A program made the translations under genes and the position numbers. This document shows positions 1 to 8,428 of a DNA stretch of 38,052 nucleotides, piece after piece. The DNA is taken from NCBI GenBank assembly GCA_019746975.1, contig JAIERK010000218.1:1-38052 (forward strand), written 5' to 3'. This DNA comes from Candidatus Obscuribacterales bacterium (GTDB taxonomy: Bacteria; Cyanobacteriota; Vampirovibrionia; Obscuribacterales; Obscuribacteraceae). Numbering within the stretch: the first letter of the stretch is position 1; the number at the start of each line of letters is the position of its first letter. The notes under the pieces were generated by a model that did not search any database, had not been told where the DNA came from, and worked only from the letters and a program-made list of their open reading frames with translations.

Positions 1-483
1 AATGAGCTCACCAATCATGACGGCACGTATTTCGGTGCCGTCTGCCCGGAAAGCGATATGTTGATTGGCTACTCCGGCTTCTGGCTTATTAATGATGAAG
101 CACACATAACCACCCTGGCGGTGCATCCCGCCATGCGGCGCAAGCATGTGGGCGAGCGTCTTCTGATCAACAACATCATCGAAGCGCGCCGCCGCAGCGC
201 CAACTGGCTTACTCTCGAAGTCCGCGTCACTAATGAAGCGGCTCAGCACCTGTACTACAAGTATGCCTTTCGACGCATCGGTGTGCGCCGGAAGTATTAT
301 CAGGATAATGGTGAAGATGCTCTGGTTCTTTGGACGGATCGGATTACCGAACCGAAGTTCATCGAGATGTTTCTTGGTCGACTGCAAGAGTTCAAACTAT
401 CTACTCGGGGGATGCGAGAGTTGTTTTCCCACAACCCCGAATGGTGCGAAGAGCCCGTTATTGCTGACAGAGCTACGGCTTGA
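1..483 (+). CDS. rimI: Ribosomal protein S18 alanine N-acetyltransferase (RimI-like GNAT), 5' partial
   Basis: The reading frame is open from the first base of the window, so the N-terminus is missing; the ATG at 58 is internal. The visible part is the core of a GNAT acetyltransferase: a strand reading ITTLAVHPAMRRKHVGERLL contains the acetyl-CoA pyrophosphate-binding loop (RRKHVG), followed by LEVRVTNEAAQHLYYKYAF, the typical RimI motif in which the N-x-A-A/L-Y segment contacts the peptide substrate. The family acetylates the N-terminal alanine of ribosomal protein S18 in the cytoplasm. A tail of about 40 residues after the core is longer than in E. coli RimI. The frame ends 81 bases before the next gene on the same strand. 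RimI is the most likely family member; a different peptide N-acetyltransferase cannot be excluded from a partial sequence. Confidence 0.85.
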   Translation, partial: NELTNHDGTYFGAVCPESDMLIGYSGFWLINDEAHITTLAVHPAMRRKHVGERLLINNIIEARRRSANWLTLEVRVTNEAAQHLYYKYAFRRIGVRRKYYQDNGEDALVLWTDRITEPKFIEMFLGRLQEFKLSTRGMRELFSHNPEWCEEPVIADRATA

Positions 484-564
484 GCTTGAATGAATTGATT
501 TATCCTCGACAATTTTGCCTTTCTGCTGGGAAAATGAGCGTGTGAAGGAAAGAGGTCTTACATT

Positions 565-1398
565 TTGCATCTGGTATCCGACACGAGGAAACGACCCGGC
601 TTAAGGCGAAAGTCTTTCTTGGGGCAGATGGTCCTTGTTTTCACTGGTCTGCAAATAGCCTTCTTCGGCTCGTTTACTTGCTTTGATCTGCCGACGGGCA
701 CTGGAAGCAATCTCTATAACTACGCCCACGGTCAGGTTCGCTATCTGGCTCTTATCACGCCAAGGGACATAGAGTCGAAGATTCGCCAATATGCGCCGGC
801 CGTGCTGGAAGAACCGCCCCTGCCACGTCGGTCGACTTACGTTCCCTTAGCACCTGCTGCCGTCTTTATCGGTTATGCCTTCGGACCCAGACTTGCACTG
901 ATATCCATTGCACTCTTCCTGGTCCTAGGTATCGTAGGGCCGCTGTTCGGAATCTTTCCCTTAGCGTCTGGTGGCGGACCGGGCTATTTCCTTGAGCCGG
1001 GCTTCGGTTATCTATTAGGCACTGCGTCGGCTGCTCTTCTTTGCGGTTGGATTACGCAGAACAAGCGCACTTCGCTCTCGCAGATTGCCGGTCTGAGCGC
1101 TGGTCTACTGGCTCTGCACCTGACCGGAGTTCTCTATCTGCTCGGCACTTACCTGTATTTTTATATGTTCGAGGGGTCGAAAACATATCTCGAATGGCAG
1201 CCCTGGATCTTTCAGTATCTTCGCAACTTGAGCTGGTATGCGCTGCCGTACGATTTCATCTTCTCTATTGTTGCAATTGGTCTGGCGTTTCCTTTCCGGT
1301 GGCTCGCTCGCACTCTGACCTCTCCTCCTGATACGAATCAGCCGTCAAAGAAAGTAAAATATGATCGCAAGTCCCTGGATGAGTTAGTCAGAAGCTAA
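565..1398 (+). CDS. bioY: BioY-like membrane protein (biotin ECF transporter S component family)
   Basis: This 277-residue protein has about six hydrophobic segments. The middle carries the BioY signature order: PRRSTYVPLAPAAVFIGYAF, then a GPRLAL helix, then the glycine-rich GGGPGYFLEPGFGYLLG loop and a following helix, matching the BioY pattern of a conserved G-P-x-x-G-Y-L-x-G turn. BioY proteins bind biotin in the membrane and take it up alone or with an EcfA/EcfT energy module; no such module is visible here. It is longer than the usual 190 residues because of an N-terminal extension of about 80 residues holding an extra hydrophobic helix and a soluble segment. The start is a TTG with an AGAGG ribosome-binding site nine bases upstream. 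Its stop codon directly abuts the next start codon, so it is probably co-translated with the phosphoesterase. The substrate is inferred from family. Confidence 0.72.
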   Translation: MHLVSDTRKRPGLRRKSFLGQMVLVFTGLQIAFFGSFTCFDLPTGTGSNLYNYAHGQVRYLALITPRDIESKIRQYAPAVLEEPPLPRRSTYVPLAPAAVFIGYAFGPRLALISIALFLVLGIVGPLFGIFPLASGGGPGYFLEPGFGYLLGTASAALLCGWITQNKRTSLSQIAGLSAGLLALHLTGVLYLLGTYLYFYMFEGSKTYLEWQPWIFQYLRNLSWYALPYDFIFSIVAIGLAFPFRWLARTLTSPPDTNQPSKKVKYDRKSLDELVRS

Positions 1399-2346
1399 AT
1401 GCGCAAACCTTATGTCATATCGCTGGGATTGCTGGCACTGGGTGCTGGAGTCTACGCCTATGCTTGTCGCGAGGCCCGCACTTATCGAAGGGAGCATCTG
1501 CGCCTTTCAGGTCCCAACAATAGCCAGGCGGCTAACGGCGCTTCGCCGAAGACGCTGCGCATTTTACACATCTCCGATCTTCATCTGGCGGCCAATGAAT
1601 CGCGCGCAAAACTCGATTTCCTCGCGCGTGTCACCGATGACGACTACGATTTCGTTTTCCTTACAGGCGACATTTTTCAGCACGACGAGTCTATTCGACA
1701 CGCAAAAGTGCTCTTGTCTCGTCGCCCAAGACTTGGTGCTTATGCAGTTCTTGGAAATCACGACCTCTATAAATATACGATGTACAACAAGATAGTCGGT
1801 CGGATCTTTCCTTCTTTTCGACATCCTGCCAAGCAGAATAAGGATGTCGAGCCGCTTATCGGCGCGCTGGAGTCGGTCGGCTACGATGTTCTTCGCAATG
1901 AAGCACGTTATTTGGAAGAGGACGGTATTTGTCTTGTCGGAGTCGATTTTCCCGGTATCCGCAAGAACCGGCTTCTGGAGTTGGTTTCGCGTTCTCCAGG
2001 TGACTGGCTCGTCCTTGCCCTGTTTCACCTGCCGAAAGATTTGTGGTTCTATAGCGATGCCGGTGTGCACTACGCCTTCGGTGGTCACACGCATGGAGGG
2101 CAAATCCGTGTCCCCGGTGTGGGAGCAATAATTACTGATTCGGAGCTTGAGCGGCACGAGGCATCTGGTGTCACCTATAGGGGCAGAACGACATTTCACG
2201 TTTCCAGAGGGCTGGGAGCGGATCCGCGAACTAATTTCCGGTTGTTCTGTCCACCGCAGGCCAGTGTCATCGAAATAGAGGTGCCGGCCAATTGCGCACT
2301 GGCTACGGCAAGCGCCGTTCAGTCAGGTGTTCGAATTAGCAGATAA
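1399..2346 (+). CDS. Membrane-anchored calcineurin-like metallophosphoesterase (YkuE/YaeI type)
   Basis: 315 residues. An N-terminal hydrophobic helix (about residues 5-22) probably anchors the protein with the catalytic domain facing out. The metallophosphatase ligand motifs are all present in order: ISDLHL (Asp60, His62), LTGDIF (Asp91), LGNHDLY (Asn120, His121), LFHLP and GGHTHGGQ. The last motif, with the N-terminal anchor, is typical of the YkuE/YaeI group, members of which act on lipid-linked phosphates such as UDP-diacylglucosamine or related envelope substrates; the substrate here is not deducible. The gene starts at the base after the upstream stop codon and is followed without gap by the hydrolase gene, so the three form an operon. 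Confidence 0.88.
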   Translation: MRKPYVISLGLLALGAGVYAYACREARTYRREHLRLSGPNNSQAANGASPKTLRILHISDLHLAANESRAKLDFLARVTDDDYDFVFLTGDIFQHDESIRHAKVLLSRRPRLGAYAVLGNHDLYKYTMYNKIVGRIFPSFRHPAKQNKDVEPLIGALESVGYDVLRNEARYLEEDGICLVGVDFPGIRKNRLLELVSRSPGDWLVLALFHLPKDLWFYSDAGVHYAFGGHTHGGQIRVPGVGAIITDSELERHEASGVTYRGRTTFHVSRGLGADPRTNFRLFCPPQASVIEIEVPANCALATASAVQSGVRISR

Positions 2347-3300
2347 ATGCACCAGGGCGAAAGCGTTGTTGGAAAGTTCGGCATTGTTCTTACAGACTCG
2401 GACAGAGGTAAGTGTCTCGAGGTCAATCTGACCTATCCCAGGCGACCTGGAAAGTATCCGCTAATTGTTTTCTCTCATGGTGCTTTCGGAAGCAAGGATG
2501 GGTACGGACCGCTGGTTCAGCACTGGAGCGAGAACGGATTTATCGTGGCACGACCGATGCATCAGGACTCCCTGCGCTATTTTGCCAAGGAGCGGATTGC
2601 AAATCCAGAAACAACAAAACACTTCGCTAGTTCCGATGAAAGAAAAACAAGTCTCGATGCGGCTTTCGAGAACTTCAGGAAAAGGAGCTTTCACAATTGG
2701 AAAGCACGACCTCTGGATATTAGTTTTCTCCTCGATGAGCTCGATCGCTTGGAAGAGAAGCTTGCTCAGCAAAAGGTCTGCATCGATAGAGACCTGATTG
2801 GAGTGGGCGGGCATTCTTTCGGTGCCCATACGGCCCAGGTCCTGGCCGGCACCATACTCGGTGGCTCACACCAGCTCGAGGATTCCCGTCCGCGGGCATT
2901 TCTCTTGATCTCTCCTCAGGGCACGGAGGAAGGGTTCGATGGCAAGTCACCGACCGACGAAAGTTCTTGGGCCCGTTTTTCCCGCCCAACCATGTCGATT
3001 ACAGGGACCCGAGACCAGGGGCGTGAAGGACAGGATTACACCTGGCGGTGTCACCCCTACCTTTACAGCCCTCCAGGCGATAAGTATCTCGTTGTCATCA
3101 AGGACGGCTTCCATGGGCTCGGCGGCATTGCCGGACGGCATTTCCAGGGAGCCGGGCCCAACAATGCTGAGCACGTTAGTTTAGTACAGAATATCAGTCA
3201 GGCATTCTGGCAGGCCTACTTAGGCGAATCCAGTGAGGCCCTCTCTTTCTTGCGGAGTATGGCACGAGAGGATGCGCGAATTGAATTCTCGACAAGGTGA
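2347..3300 (+). CDS. Alpha/beta-hydrolase, predicted dienelactone-hydrolase-like
   Basis: 317 residues without signal peptide. The nucleophile elbow GVGGHSFGAHTAQVLAG (G-H-S-F-G) marks an alpha/beta-hydrolase serine. It is preceded by PLIVFSHGAFGS, the oxyanion-hole HG segment, and followed by the late strand MSITGTRDQG holding a candidate acid, and by KDGFHGLGG holding the candidate catalytic histidine. This layout fits the 'predicted dienelactone hydrolase' group of platelet-activating-factor-acetylhydrolase-like enzymes. The substrate is unknown. The gene begins directly at the upstream stop codon (TAA then ATG), so translation is likely coupled to the phosphoesterase. It converges on the metalloprotease gene, with 13 bases between the two stop codons. 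Confidence 0.82.
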   Translation: MHQGESVVGKFGIVLTDSDRGKCLEVNLTYPRRPGKYPLIVFSHGAFGSKDGYGPLVQHWSENGFIVARPMHQDSLRYFAKERIANPETTKHFASSDERKTSLDAAFENFRKRSFHNWKARPLDISFLLDELDRLEEKLAQQKVCIDRDLIGVGGHSFGAHTAQVLAGTILGGSHQLEDSRPRAFLLISPQGTEEGFDGKSPTDESSWARFSRPTMSITGTRDQGREGQDYTWRCHPYLYSPPGDKYLVVIKDGFHGLGGIAGRHFQGAGPNNAEHVSLVQNISQAFWQAYLGESSEALSFLRSMAREDARIEFSTR

Positions 3301-3313
3301 ATCTCCTGGCCAG

Positions 3314-4273
3314 TTATGGTATCGAATCTGGTGCCAGTTTGTAGAGATACTTTATTGTCGCCGCATCGCTGGCAGACAGAACCCCATTGCCGTAATAAAT
3401 GCTCATCAAGTCGTGAGGATTGACACTATGACCGTCAATTCCGAGGACATGTCCGAATTCGTGACCGGCCGCCGCGCGCATCTTTACTGGTGGCATCGAC
3501 ACGCCGTCCTTTTCGGTGCAACGCAAGATAACCACCACAGGCTTGAATGCAGCTTGCTTACCTTGCAAAATTAGTTTGTAAGGGAAAACATCTTTTGACG
3601 TGTACCCTCGAATATCGTTGGCGAAGAGACCGAGCCCAAGTCGATTGACGAAGTGATTGACGAAAAAGACGTGTATGTCCGCCTCAGTCGGATCATCTGT
3701 GTACTCGAATGAGAACAGACCCTCCTTCTCGAAGCGCTTCCAGTAATTTATGCCTTCGATGGCCGCCTGTCTGTGCTGCGGTATATAGCCTTGCGTCGTC
3801 GGCAGAGTCTTGAGCTGGTCAGGGTTCTGCAGCACACTCGCCAGGAATGTCGGCCACTTCGGCACGCTCTCTACATTCGTGTATGGGGCGCCTAACGCCG
3901 GATCGAGAATGGCATCGATGGCGACACCGTTAGAAACCCAAACGCGCAGCGGCATCTGGTCCGAAACCCACCGCACGACACCTACACTCGCTCGAAATTG
4001 CGGGTACACTCCTACGGGTCCCTGGGGAACAGCAGCCTTTCTTTGACCCCCTCCTCCAATCATGCGAGTTGGAGTTGTTCTCACATACAGCTGCTGCTGC
4101 TGTGGTTGTTGCTGTTGACCACCAAATCCGGTAACCGGCGGCAAATTGGAATAGCGGTTCTTGAATTGAGCAAAACAGATTTGCGTAGTGGAAAGCACCG
4201 AAAGGACGAGCGCAGCCAGCATGGTTGCAGCTCTGAGAATCGTGGTCGGTTGGCTTCGGCGGCGATTTCTCAA
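3314..4273 (-). CDS. Secreted matrixin-like zinc metalloprotease (M10-type metzincin)
   Basis: 319 residues. A basic start followed by a hydrophobic stretch (about residues 12-35) ending near CFAQ is a signal peptide. A glutamine- and glycine-rich low-complexity linker (residues 51-61) follows. Residues 271-282 read HEFGHVLGIDGH: His271, Glu272 and His275 form the HExxH zinc site and His282 is the third ligand, in the spacing of the 'LGxxGHS' bacterial matrixin variant that has one residue more than classical metzincins. The Met-turn is at LMS (Met290). The segment TDDPTEADIHVFF is typical of the matrixin fold upstream of the active site. Expected role: extracellular or periplasmic protein degradation. 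No inhibitor or secretion partner is next to it. Confidence 0.83.
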   Translation of the reverse strand: MRNRRRSQPTTILRAATMLAALVLSVLSTTQICFAQFKNRYSNLPPVTGFGGQQQQPQQQQLYVRTTPTRMIGGGGQRKAAVPQGPVGVYPQFRASVGVVRWVSDQMPLRVWVSNGVAIDAILDPALGAPYTNVESVPKWPTFLASVLQNPDQLKTLPTTQGYIPQHRQAAIEGINYWKRFEKEGLFSFEYTDDPTEADIHVFFVNHFVNRLGLGLFANDIRGYTSKDVFPYKLILQGKQAAFKPVVVILRCTEKDGVSMPPVKMRAAAGHEFGHVLGIDGHSVNPHDLMSIYYGNGVLSASDAATIKYLYKLAPDSIP

Positions 4274-4579
4274 TGCTTCGATCTCACGATGATTGTTAAG
4301 ATCCCGTAACTAGATGATACACGCATATACTCTAATTTGCTTCCCAAAGATGGGGTCAAATAACAGTCAAGCAGTTCTTTGCATTTGGAACATTTTCTAT
4401 TGCCGTGGAGTCTTAGTTAACAGTGTGACGAAAATGAAATGCGCCTGAAAACATTGTCTTAGGAACGTTTCCGGATGTTTGGCAAAGAGCTTTGTGAAGC
4501 TTTTTGTTTAACTTGAAAATGAACGAAACCTTAAAAGTCTGCACTGACAAGGGTTTCATGAGCTACAAGTATAGGGTAC

Positions 4580-4700
4580 ATCGCAGCGAACTCAAGTGAG
4601 GGGATTCAGGGATGAAACCCGTTGGGGCGGTACCAACCCTGCGAACAATTTCTCGAAGATGGACGATTCGCAAATCCCCGGCTAACAGTTGGGGATTTTT
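4580..4700 (+). promoter_or_regulatory. Candidate riboswitch or attenuator in the glmU leader, class unassigned
   Basis: Within the 550-base region before glmU I can fold a three-way junction. P1 pairs GGGGATT (4600-4606) with AATCCCC (4673-4679). P2 pairs AGGG near 4609 with CCCT near 4640. P3 pairs GCGAA (4641-4645) with TTCGC (4667-4671). Inside P2 a smaller hairpin GTTGG/CCAAC is possible. The 3' strand of P1 is also complementary to a second GGGGATT at 4691-4697, giving a terminator, so the two structures exclude each other. A TATAGG at 4570-4575 would start transcription near 4582, just before the element. The nearest downstream gene on this strand is glmU. It does not match in full any class I know; pieces recall ydaO (TTGGGGCG, GGCTAAC) and SAM-I (TGAAACCCG). 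Function is inferred from architecture only. Confidence 0.5.
4672..4700 (+). terminator. Regulated intrinsic terminator in the glmU leader
   Basis: AAATCCCC (4672-4679) and GGGGATTT (4691-4698) form an eight-pair perfect stem with an 11-base loop, followed directly by the rest of a T-run. It lies about 130 bases before the glmU start and its left arm is shared with the closing stem of the upstream junction, so it is likely conditional rather than constitutive. Confidence 0.6.
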
Positions 4701-4833
4701 GCATTGCAGAAGCTGGTGCAGAGCGCGTTTTCCATCATCATTCATGGCAAAGAACGTGATAAATTGTTGCGTTATTAGGTAAGAAACCACTTGTCAGTGG
4801 ATTCTCTCGCCGGATTTTGCGTGGGTGATTGTC

Positions 4834-6270
4834 ATGACTGAACGAAATAGACCTCTTAGAGCCGTCATTCTAGCCGCAGGGCAGGGCAAGAGAATGAAGT
4901 CTTCCAAGCCCAAGGTTCTACATGAAGTCCTCGGGCTAACCATACTTTCGCGAGTGATCAACGCTATCAATGCCGTTGGTGCCGAGCATATTCATATAGT
5001 TGTTGGACATGAATCCACTCAGATTTCCGAATTCCTGAAATCCAGCCACGAGCACCTCAAGTGCTCTTTACACTTGCAAGAGCCTCAGTTGGGAACAGGT
5101 CATGCCTTGATGCAGGTTGTTCCGGAGCTGGGCGAGTTTCACGGTGATCTCCTGGTCACTGTCGGGGATGCACCGCTACTCAGCGCTGAGGTGCTCGGTG
5201 CTCTGTACCGACAACACACCGAGGACGACGCTACCGTTACATTGCTGAGCACTGTCGTTGAAGATTCGAAAAATTACGGTCGCGTTTTGCGTGACAACTC
5301 TGGAATTGTGCTGGGTATCGTCGAAGACAAAGATGCCACGCCTGAGCAGAAAAAGATCAACGAGATCAACACCGCGATCTATTGTTTCAAGTGGCCGGAG
5401 ATTGAAACAGGTCTGGCTGGCCTCAAGAATGATAACAAGCAAGGTGAGTATTACTTGCCGGATCTGGCCGCCTGGGCGGTTGGTAGAGATCTCAAGCTCT
5501 CTGCGTCGATAGCCGAAGATTATAGAGAAGTAGCGGGGATCAACTCGCGATTGGAGCTTGCCGAGGCTACTCGTCATTTGCGTGATCTAACCGTCGAGCG
5601 ACTATCGCTCGAAAGCGGCGTGACTGTTGTCGATCCTCAAAGTACCTGGATTGCGCCGGAAGTAGTTATCGGGCAGGACACTACTGTCCTGCCCGGGTGC
5701 TACATGGTCGGCAACGTGCGGATTGGCAATCATTGCCTAATCGGACCGAACGCCATTATTAAAGGTGATGTCACCATTGGTGATGCTGCTTCCGTAGTGT
5801 TGTCAGTCGTGTTGGATTCGACCATCGGCAATGGATGCAAGATTGGACCGTTCTCTCATATCAGAGAAGGCAACCAGCTTGGAGATGCCGTGCGAGTCGG
5901 CAACTTCGTCGAACTCAAGAAAACAACTGTGGGCAACAATACCAACGTTTCCCATCTGAGTTATGTCGGTGACGCTACCCTCGGTAGCAAAGCCAATATA
6001 GGTGCCGGAACGATCACGGCTAACTACGATCACTTGACGAAACAGAAGCACGCGACCGTAGTAGGCGATGGTGCCTCTACTGGAAGCAATTCCGTGCTGG
6101 TCGCTCCTGTTACGGTGGGAGACGAAGCGGTTGTTGCTGCCGGCAGTGTAGTGACCAAGAATGTGCCTCCTGGTGCTCTTGCGGTAAGCCGCGCTCGTCA
6201 GGAAAATAAAGAAGGCTGGACGGTTCGGCGACGAGAGTTGGCTGTGCGAAGTAGTAACAAAGACAAATAG
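4834..6270 (+). CDS. glmU: Bifunctional UDP-N-acetylglucosamine pyrophosphorylase / glucosamine-1-phosphate N-acetyltransferase
   Basis: About 478 residues, the usual GlmU length. The N-terminal uridyltransferase domain shows LAAGQGKRMKSSKPKVLHEV (nucleotide-binding loop with the LxxGxGxRM-PK signature), GTGHA, GDAPLL and the YYLPDL region. The C-terminal half is a left-handed beta helix of hexapeptide repeats with REGNQLGDAVRVGNFVELKK, the catalytic-histidine segment THVSHLSY-like (NVSHLSYVGDA), GAGTITANYDH and GSNSVLVAPV. It makes UDP-GlcNAc from glucosamine-1-phosphate in the cytoplasm for peptidoglycan and lipopolysaccharide. The ATG at 4834 is preferred over the GTG at 4825 because GGGTGA sits at good spacing before it. 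The long leader carries a folded RNA with a conditional terminator, suggesting regulation by attenuation. A CCACT/AGTGG hairpin lies just before the start. Confidence 0.96.
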   Translation: MTERNRPLRAVILAAGQGKRMKSSKPKVLHEVLGLTILSRVINAINAVGAEHIHIVVGHESTQISEFLKSSHEHLKCSLHLQEPQLGTGHALMQVVPELGEFHGDLLVTVGDAPLLSAEVLGALYRQHTEDDATVTLLSTVVEDSKNYGRVLRDNSGIVLGIVEDKDATPEQKKINEINTAIYCFKWPEIETGLAGLKNDNKQGEYYLPDLAAWAVGRDLKLSASIAEDYREVAGINSRLELAEATRHLRDLTVERLSLESGVTVVDPQSTWIAPEVVIGQDTTVLPGCYMVGNVRIGNHCLIGPNAIIKGDVTIGDAASVVLSVVLDSTIGNGCKIGPFSHIREGNQLGDAVRVGNFVELKKTTVGNNTNVSHLSYVGDATLGSKANIGAGTITANYDHLTKQKHATVVGDGASTGSNSVLVAPVTVGDEAVVAAGSVVTKNVPPGALAVSRARQENKEGWTVRRRELAVRSSNKDK

Positions 6271-6616
6271 TTTCGTGGTGCACAGGGAGTCTTCCTCGAA
6301 TAGTCTTGCGGTAGAAATCTTTTGAGTGGTTTCACAAGTAGGGCGTCGGCTGCCAACGTCTTTGTGGCGGAAATGGGGCGAATTCGTCAAGCAGGCGAAG
6401 TCCAATTCGATGTCGGAATAGACGCTGTAGAGAAATGGAGCGAGTTCGTCAAGCAGAGGCGCGGTGGTTTGTATCGCAATCGTCGCTGATGCCTCGGCGC
6501 AAAGTTTCGACAGTTAGATCTGGTAATAACCCTGATGTGATTTCAGTAGCGCCATTCTTTTTTGATGCTATCAGCGAGCGGTACGATTACTGCAGCTGTT
6601 TTTGAGGGTGACTGTT
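6271..6616. other. Intergenic region after glmU, with an imperfect repeat
   Basis: About 345 bases with no convincing gene. The frame from 6304 to 6489 is open and could encode at most about 60 residues from a TTG at 6322, but it has no ribosome-binding site and no recognisable fold. An imperfect 25-base duplication is present. No clear terminator for glmU was seen. Confidence 0.5.
6370..6456. repeat. Imperfect direct repeat of about 25 bases
   Basis: The segment GAAATGGGGCGAATTCGTCA plus AGCAG at 6370-6394 recurs as GAAATGGAGCGAGTTCGTCA plus AGCAG at 6432-6456, with two mismatches and a start-to-start distance of 62 bases. The two copies fall in different reading frames, so the duplication does not look like a protein repeat. 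Confidence 0.7.
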
Positions 6617-7135
6617 GTGCCAAATTCACATCGGAACTTGCTTGCCTCGCTGATTTTGATGTTAGCTCTCTGTCTTCTTTGTTCTGCTCCATGCCGTGCA
6701 GAGTCGAATCAAGCGGAGCCAATTCCAAAAAATGGCGCAGTCCGTACCGATGCGCCATTTTTACAAGGCGCATCATGCGGCACGATCGGACCTCAAGGGA
6801 CGGATACCGGTTCACCGATGCTATCTCCGGAGTTGTCGCCGATGCTGCCTGGCGCCACCAATGGCACTATCGGTCCACCGGGCTTGGACGCTACCTATGT
6901 GGTCGGCGTTCAAGAGCATCACGATCTGCCTTTCGTGCCGTTTTTTTTGTTTGGCACGCTGGCTTTGAGTGTTGCAGCCTGGGGGTTGCGCCTGATAGTT
7001 CGAAAGAAGAAAGCTCCGATGTGGGTGTTAGGTATAGTTGCAGGCAGCGTTATCATGATGTTGGGATTGGCATGGCACCTCCTTGAAGCGAAGACGACCG
7101 GTTCGCTCCTTTACCCAGCCGTCCTCAGGCGTTAG
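6617..7135 (+). CDS. Exported or membrane protein of unknown function with two C-terminal helices
   Basis: About 172 residues; I do not recognise the family. The GTG at 6617 is preferred because a GAGGG lies seven bases upstream and it gives a clean signal peptide (about residues 1-30, ending near APCRAES). The mature part starts with a proline/glycine-rich stretch that contains two similar pieces, GTIGPQGTDTGSP and GTIGPPGLDATYV, a short internal duplication. Two transmembrane helices follow (LPFVPFFLFGTLALSVAAW and WVLGIVAGSVIMMLGLAW), separated by a basic RKKK loop. The gene ends 15 bases before the start of the next membrane protein, so the two are probably one transcription unit. The start has alternatives at 6602 and 6608. 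Confidence 0.65.
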   Translation: MPNSHRNLLASLILMLALCLLCSAPCRAESNQAEPIPKNGAVRTDAPFLQGASCGTIGPQGTDTGSPMLSPELSPMLPGATNGTIGPPGLDATYVVGVQEHHDLPFVPFFLFGTLALSVAAWGLRLIVRKKKAPMWVLGIVAGSVIMMLGLAWHLLEAKTTGSLLYPAVLRR

Positions 7136-7150
7136 ATCATTGAAGTGTAT

Positions 7151-8245
7151 ATGACGTCTTCAGTCGCAACCAGCATTCCCAGTTCCAATGCCAATGACGA
7201 GGACAGCAGGCCTTATTGTTGGATCTTGCACCCAGTCATTGATCTGCTGTTTGCCTGTGGTGGCATAGTTTGGCTGCTGTATGCACTTCACTTTTTTCTT
7301 GCCGGAAGTGTTGATGTCAAGGCACTTTTGGCGGTCTCTGCCACCGGCGTTTTGATCTTCAGTGAAACGCATACTGCGTCGACATTCTTGGTTGTTTATC
7401 GAAGCTCAGATGTTAGAACGCGATTTGCTTTCTGCACGCGATGGGTGGCTCTAGCCTGTCTGGCTCTGGCCGTATTGGGAATTGCCATGAAAGAGCTGAC
7501 ACCAATATTGGTGAAAGTATATCTGCTTATGGTGCCCCATCATTTCATGGCACAGAGCTATGGGATCGCGATGCTTTATTGCATGAAAAGCGAATTCACG
7601 CTTGGCAGGTGGGAGAAGAGAGTTGTACTTCTATTCGTCAACTCCGTCACTGTATTCTCTGTTGTGAAACAGCTCACGTACAAAGAGTGGAGTGGCGATG
7701 TATTTCTTGGCCAGCCGATTCCTTATTGGCCTCTCCTTTCGGACTCTATTTGTCGGGGTGCCGAAGCCTTGTTGATCGGTTCGGCGATTGTATTCTCCAT
7801 CATGATTGCGAAGCGAGCTGTTCAGTCGGGTCAGCTCTTTCCCGTTCCTGCCCAACTTACCATTTTGACCGGTGTTACCGCGTTTGTGCTAGCACCAGTG
7901 GCGACAGGCATATTCTGGCTCTACGTATCCGCCTTCTTTCATGGATCGCAATACCTCATGGTAGTCGCCGCGAAGGTCGTTAAGGAGAAGGCCGGAGCCG
8001 ATTGCAAGGGGAATCGGCTACTTCGCAGGATGTTCACCCCCTTTGCCTTGCGTTTCTTCGCTGCAACGACAGGATTGTCTATCCTGATTTACAAAGGAAT
8101 ACCAGGCGCATTGCAGCATGCAGGTCTCGAATATGTGACGGTGGCGGCCGCGATTTTCACAACCGTCAACTATTTTCATATCATTACCGATGGTGTCATC
8201 TGGCGATTAAGAGATCCAAATGTCAGTGCGAAGCTGGTGACCTGA
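7151..8245 (+). CDS. Multi-pass membrane protein of unknown function with conserved-looking histidines
   Basis: 364 residues with about eight to nine hydrophobic helices. I cannot name the family. Histidines sit in recurring contexts near membrane borders: HPVIDLLFACGG, ETHTASTFLVVYR, VPHHFMAQSYG, FHGSQYLMVVAAK and NYFHIITDGVIWRLRDP. Such a set of histidines in helices suggests a metal- or haem-dependent membrane enzyme, loosely like Brp/Blh-type carotenoid oxygenases or desaturases, but this is inference from pattern only. The ATG at 7151 or the GTG at 7145 could be the start; neither has a strong ribosome-binding site, which fits coupling to the gene just upstream. No terminator is evident downstream. 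Confidence 0.75.
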   Translation: MTSSVATSIPSSNANDEDSRPYCWILHPVIDLLFACGGIVWLLYALHFFLAGSVDVKALLAVSATGVLIFSETHTASTFLVVYRSSDVRTRFAFCTRWVALACLALAVLGIAMKELTPILVKVYLLMVPHHFMAQSYGIAMLYCMKSEFTLGRWEKRVVLLFVNSVTVFSVVKQLTYKEWSGDVFLGQPIPYWPLLSDSICRGAEALLIGSAIVFSIMIAKRAVQSGQLFPVPAQLTILTGVTAFVLAPVATGIFWLYVSAFFHGSQYLMVVAAKVVKEKAGADCKGNRLLRRMFTPFALRFFAATTGLSILIYKGIPGALQHAGLEYVTVAAAIFTTVNYFHIITDGVIWRLRDPNVSAKLVT

Positions 8246-8428
8246 GCTTTGCATTCAACCGTTTCGTGAGTTTGCAATCTCGATTCTTGCACCTGCATCC
8301 CACCTGATCCTCCGTATTTCAATGAAGAGATAAGAAACGGAAGGATCCTGCCGGATACAAGCTGTTCGAGACTTGGAACAGATAACCAGGTCTTGCGCCG
8401 TTTCGATGTGGTGTTATGATGACACCAT

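Noticed and set aside
1564..2199. 211-codon minus-strand frame
   Set aside because: It lies entirely antisense to the metallophosphoesterase, whose catalytic motifs are clear; composition and lack of a ribosome-binding site mark it as a shadow.
4580..4700. Firm assignment of the leader RNA as ydaO (c-di-AMP) or SAM-I riboswitch
   Set aside because: Only short stretches agree with each consensus and the stem order does not match either from memory; kept as unassigned.
4563..4790. 75-codon minus-strand frame in the glmU leader
   Set aside because: It covers the folded leader RNA and shows no protein-like pattern or ribosome-binding site.
5803..6405. 200-codon minus-strand frame
   Set aside because: Antisense to the hexapeptide repeats of glmU; periodic repeats often leave long open antisense frames.
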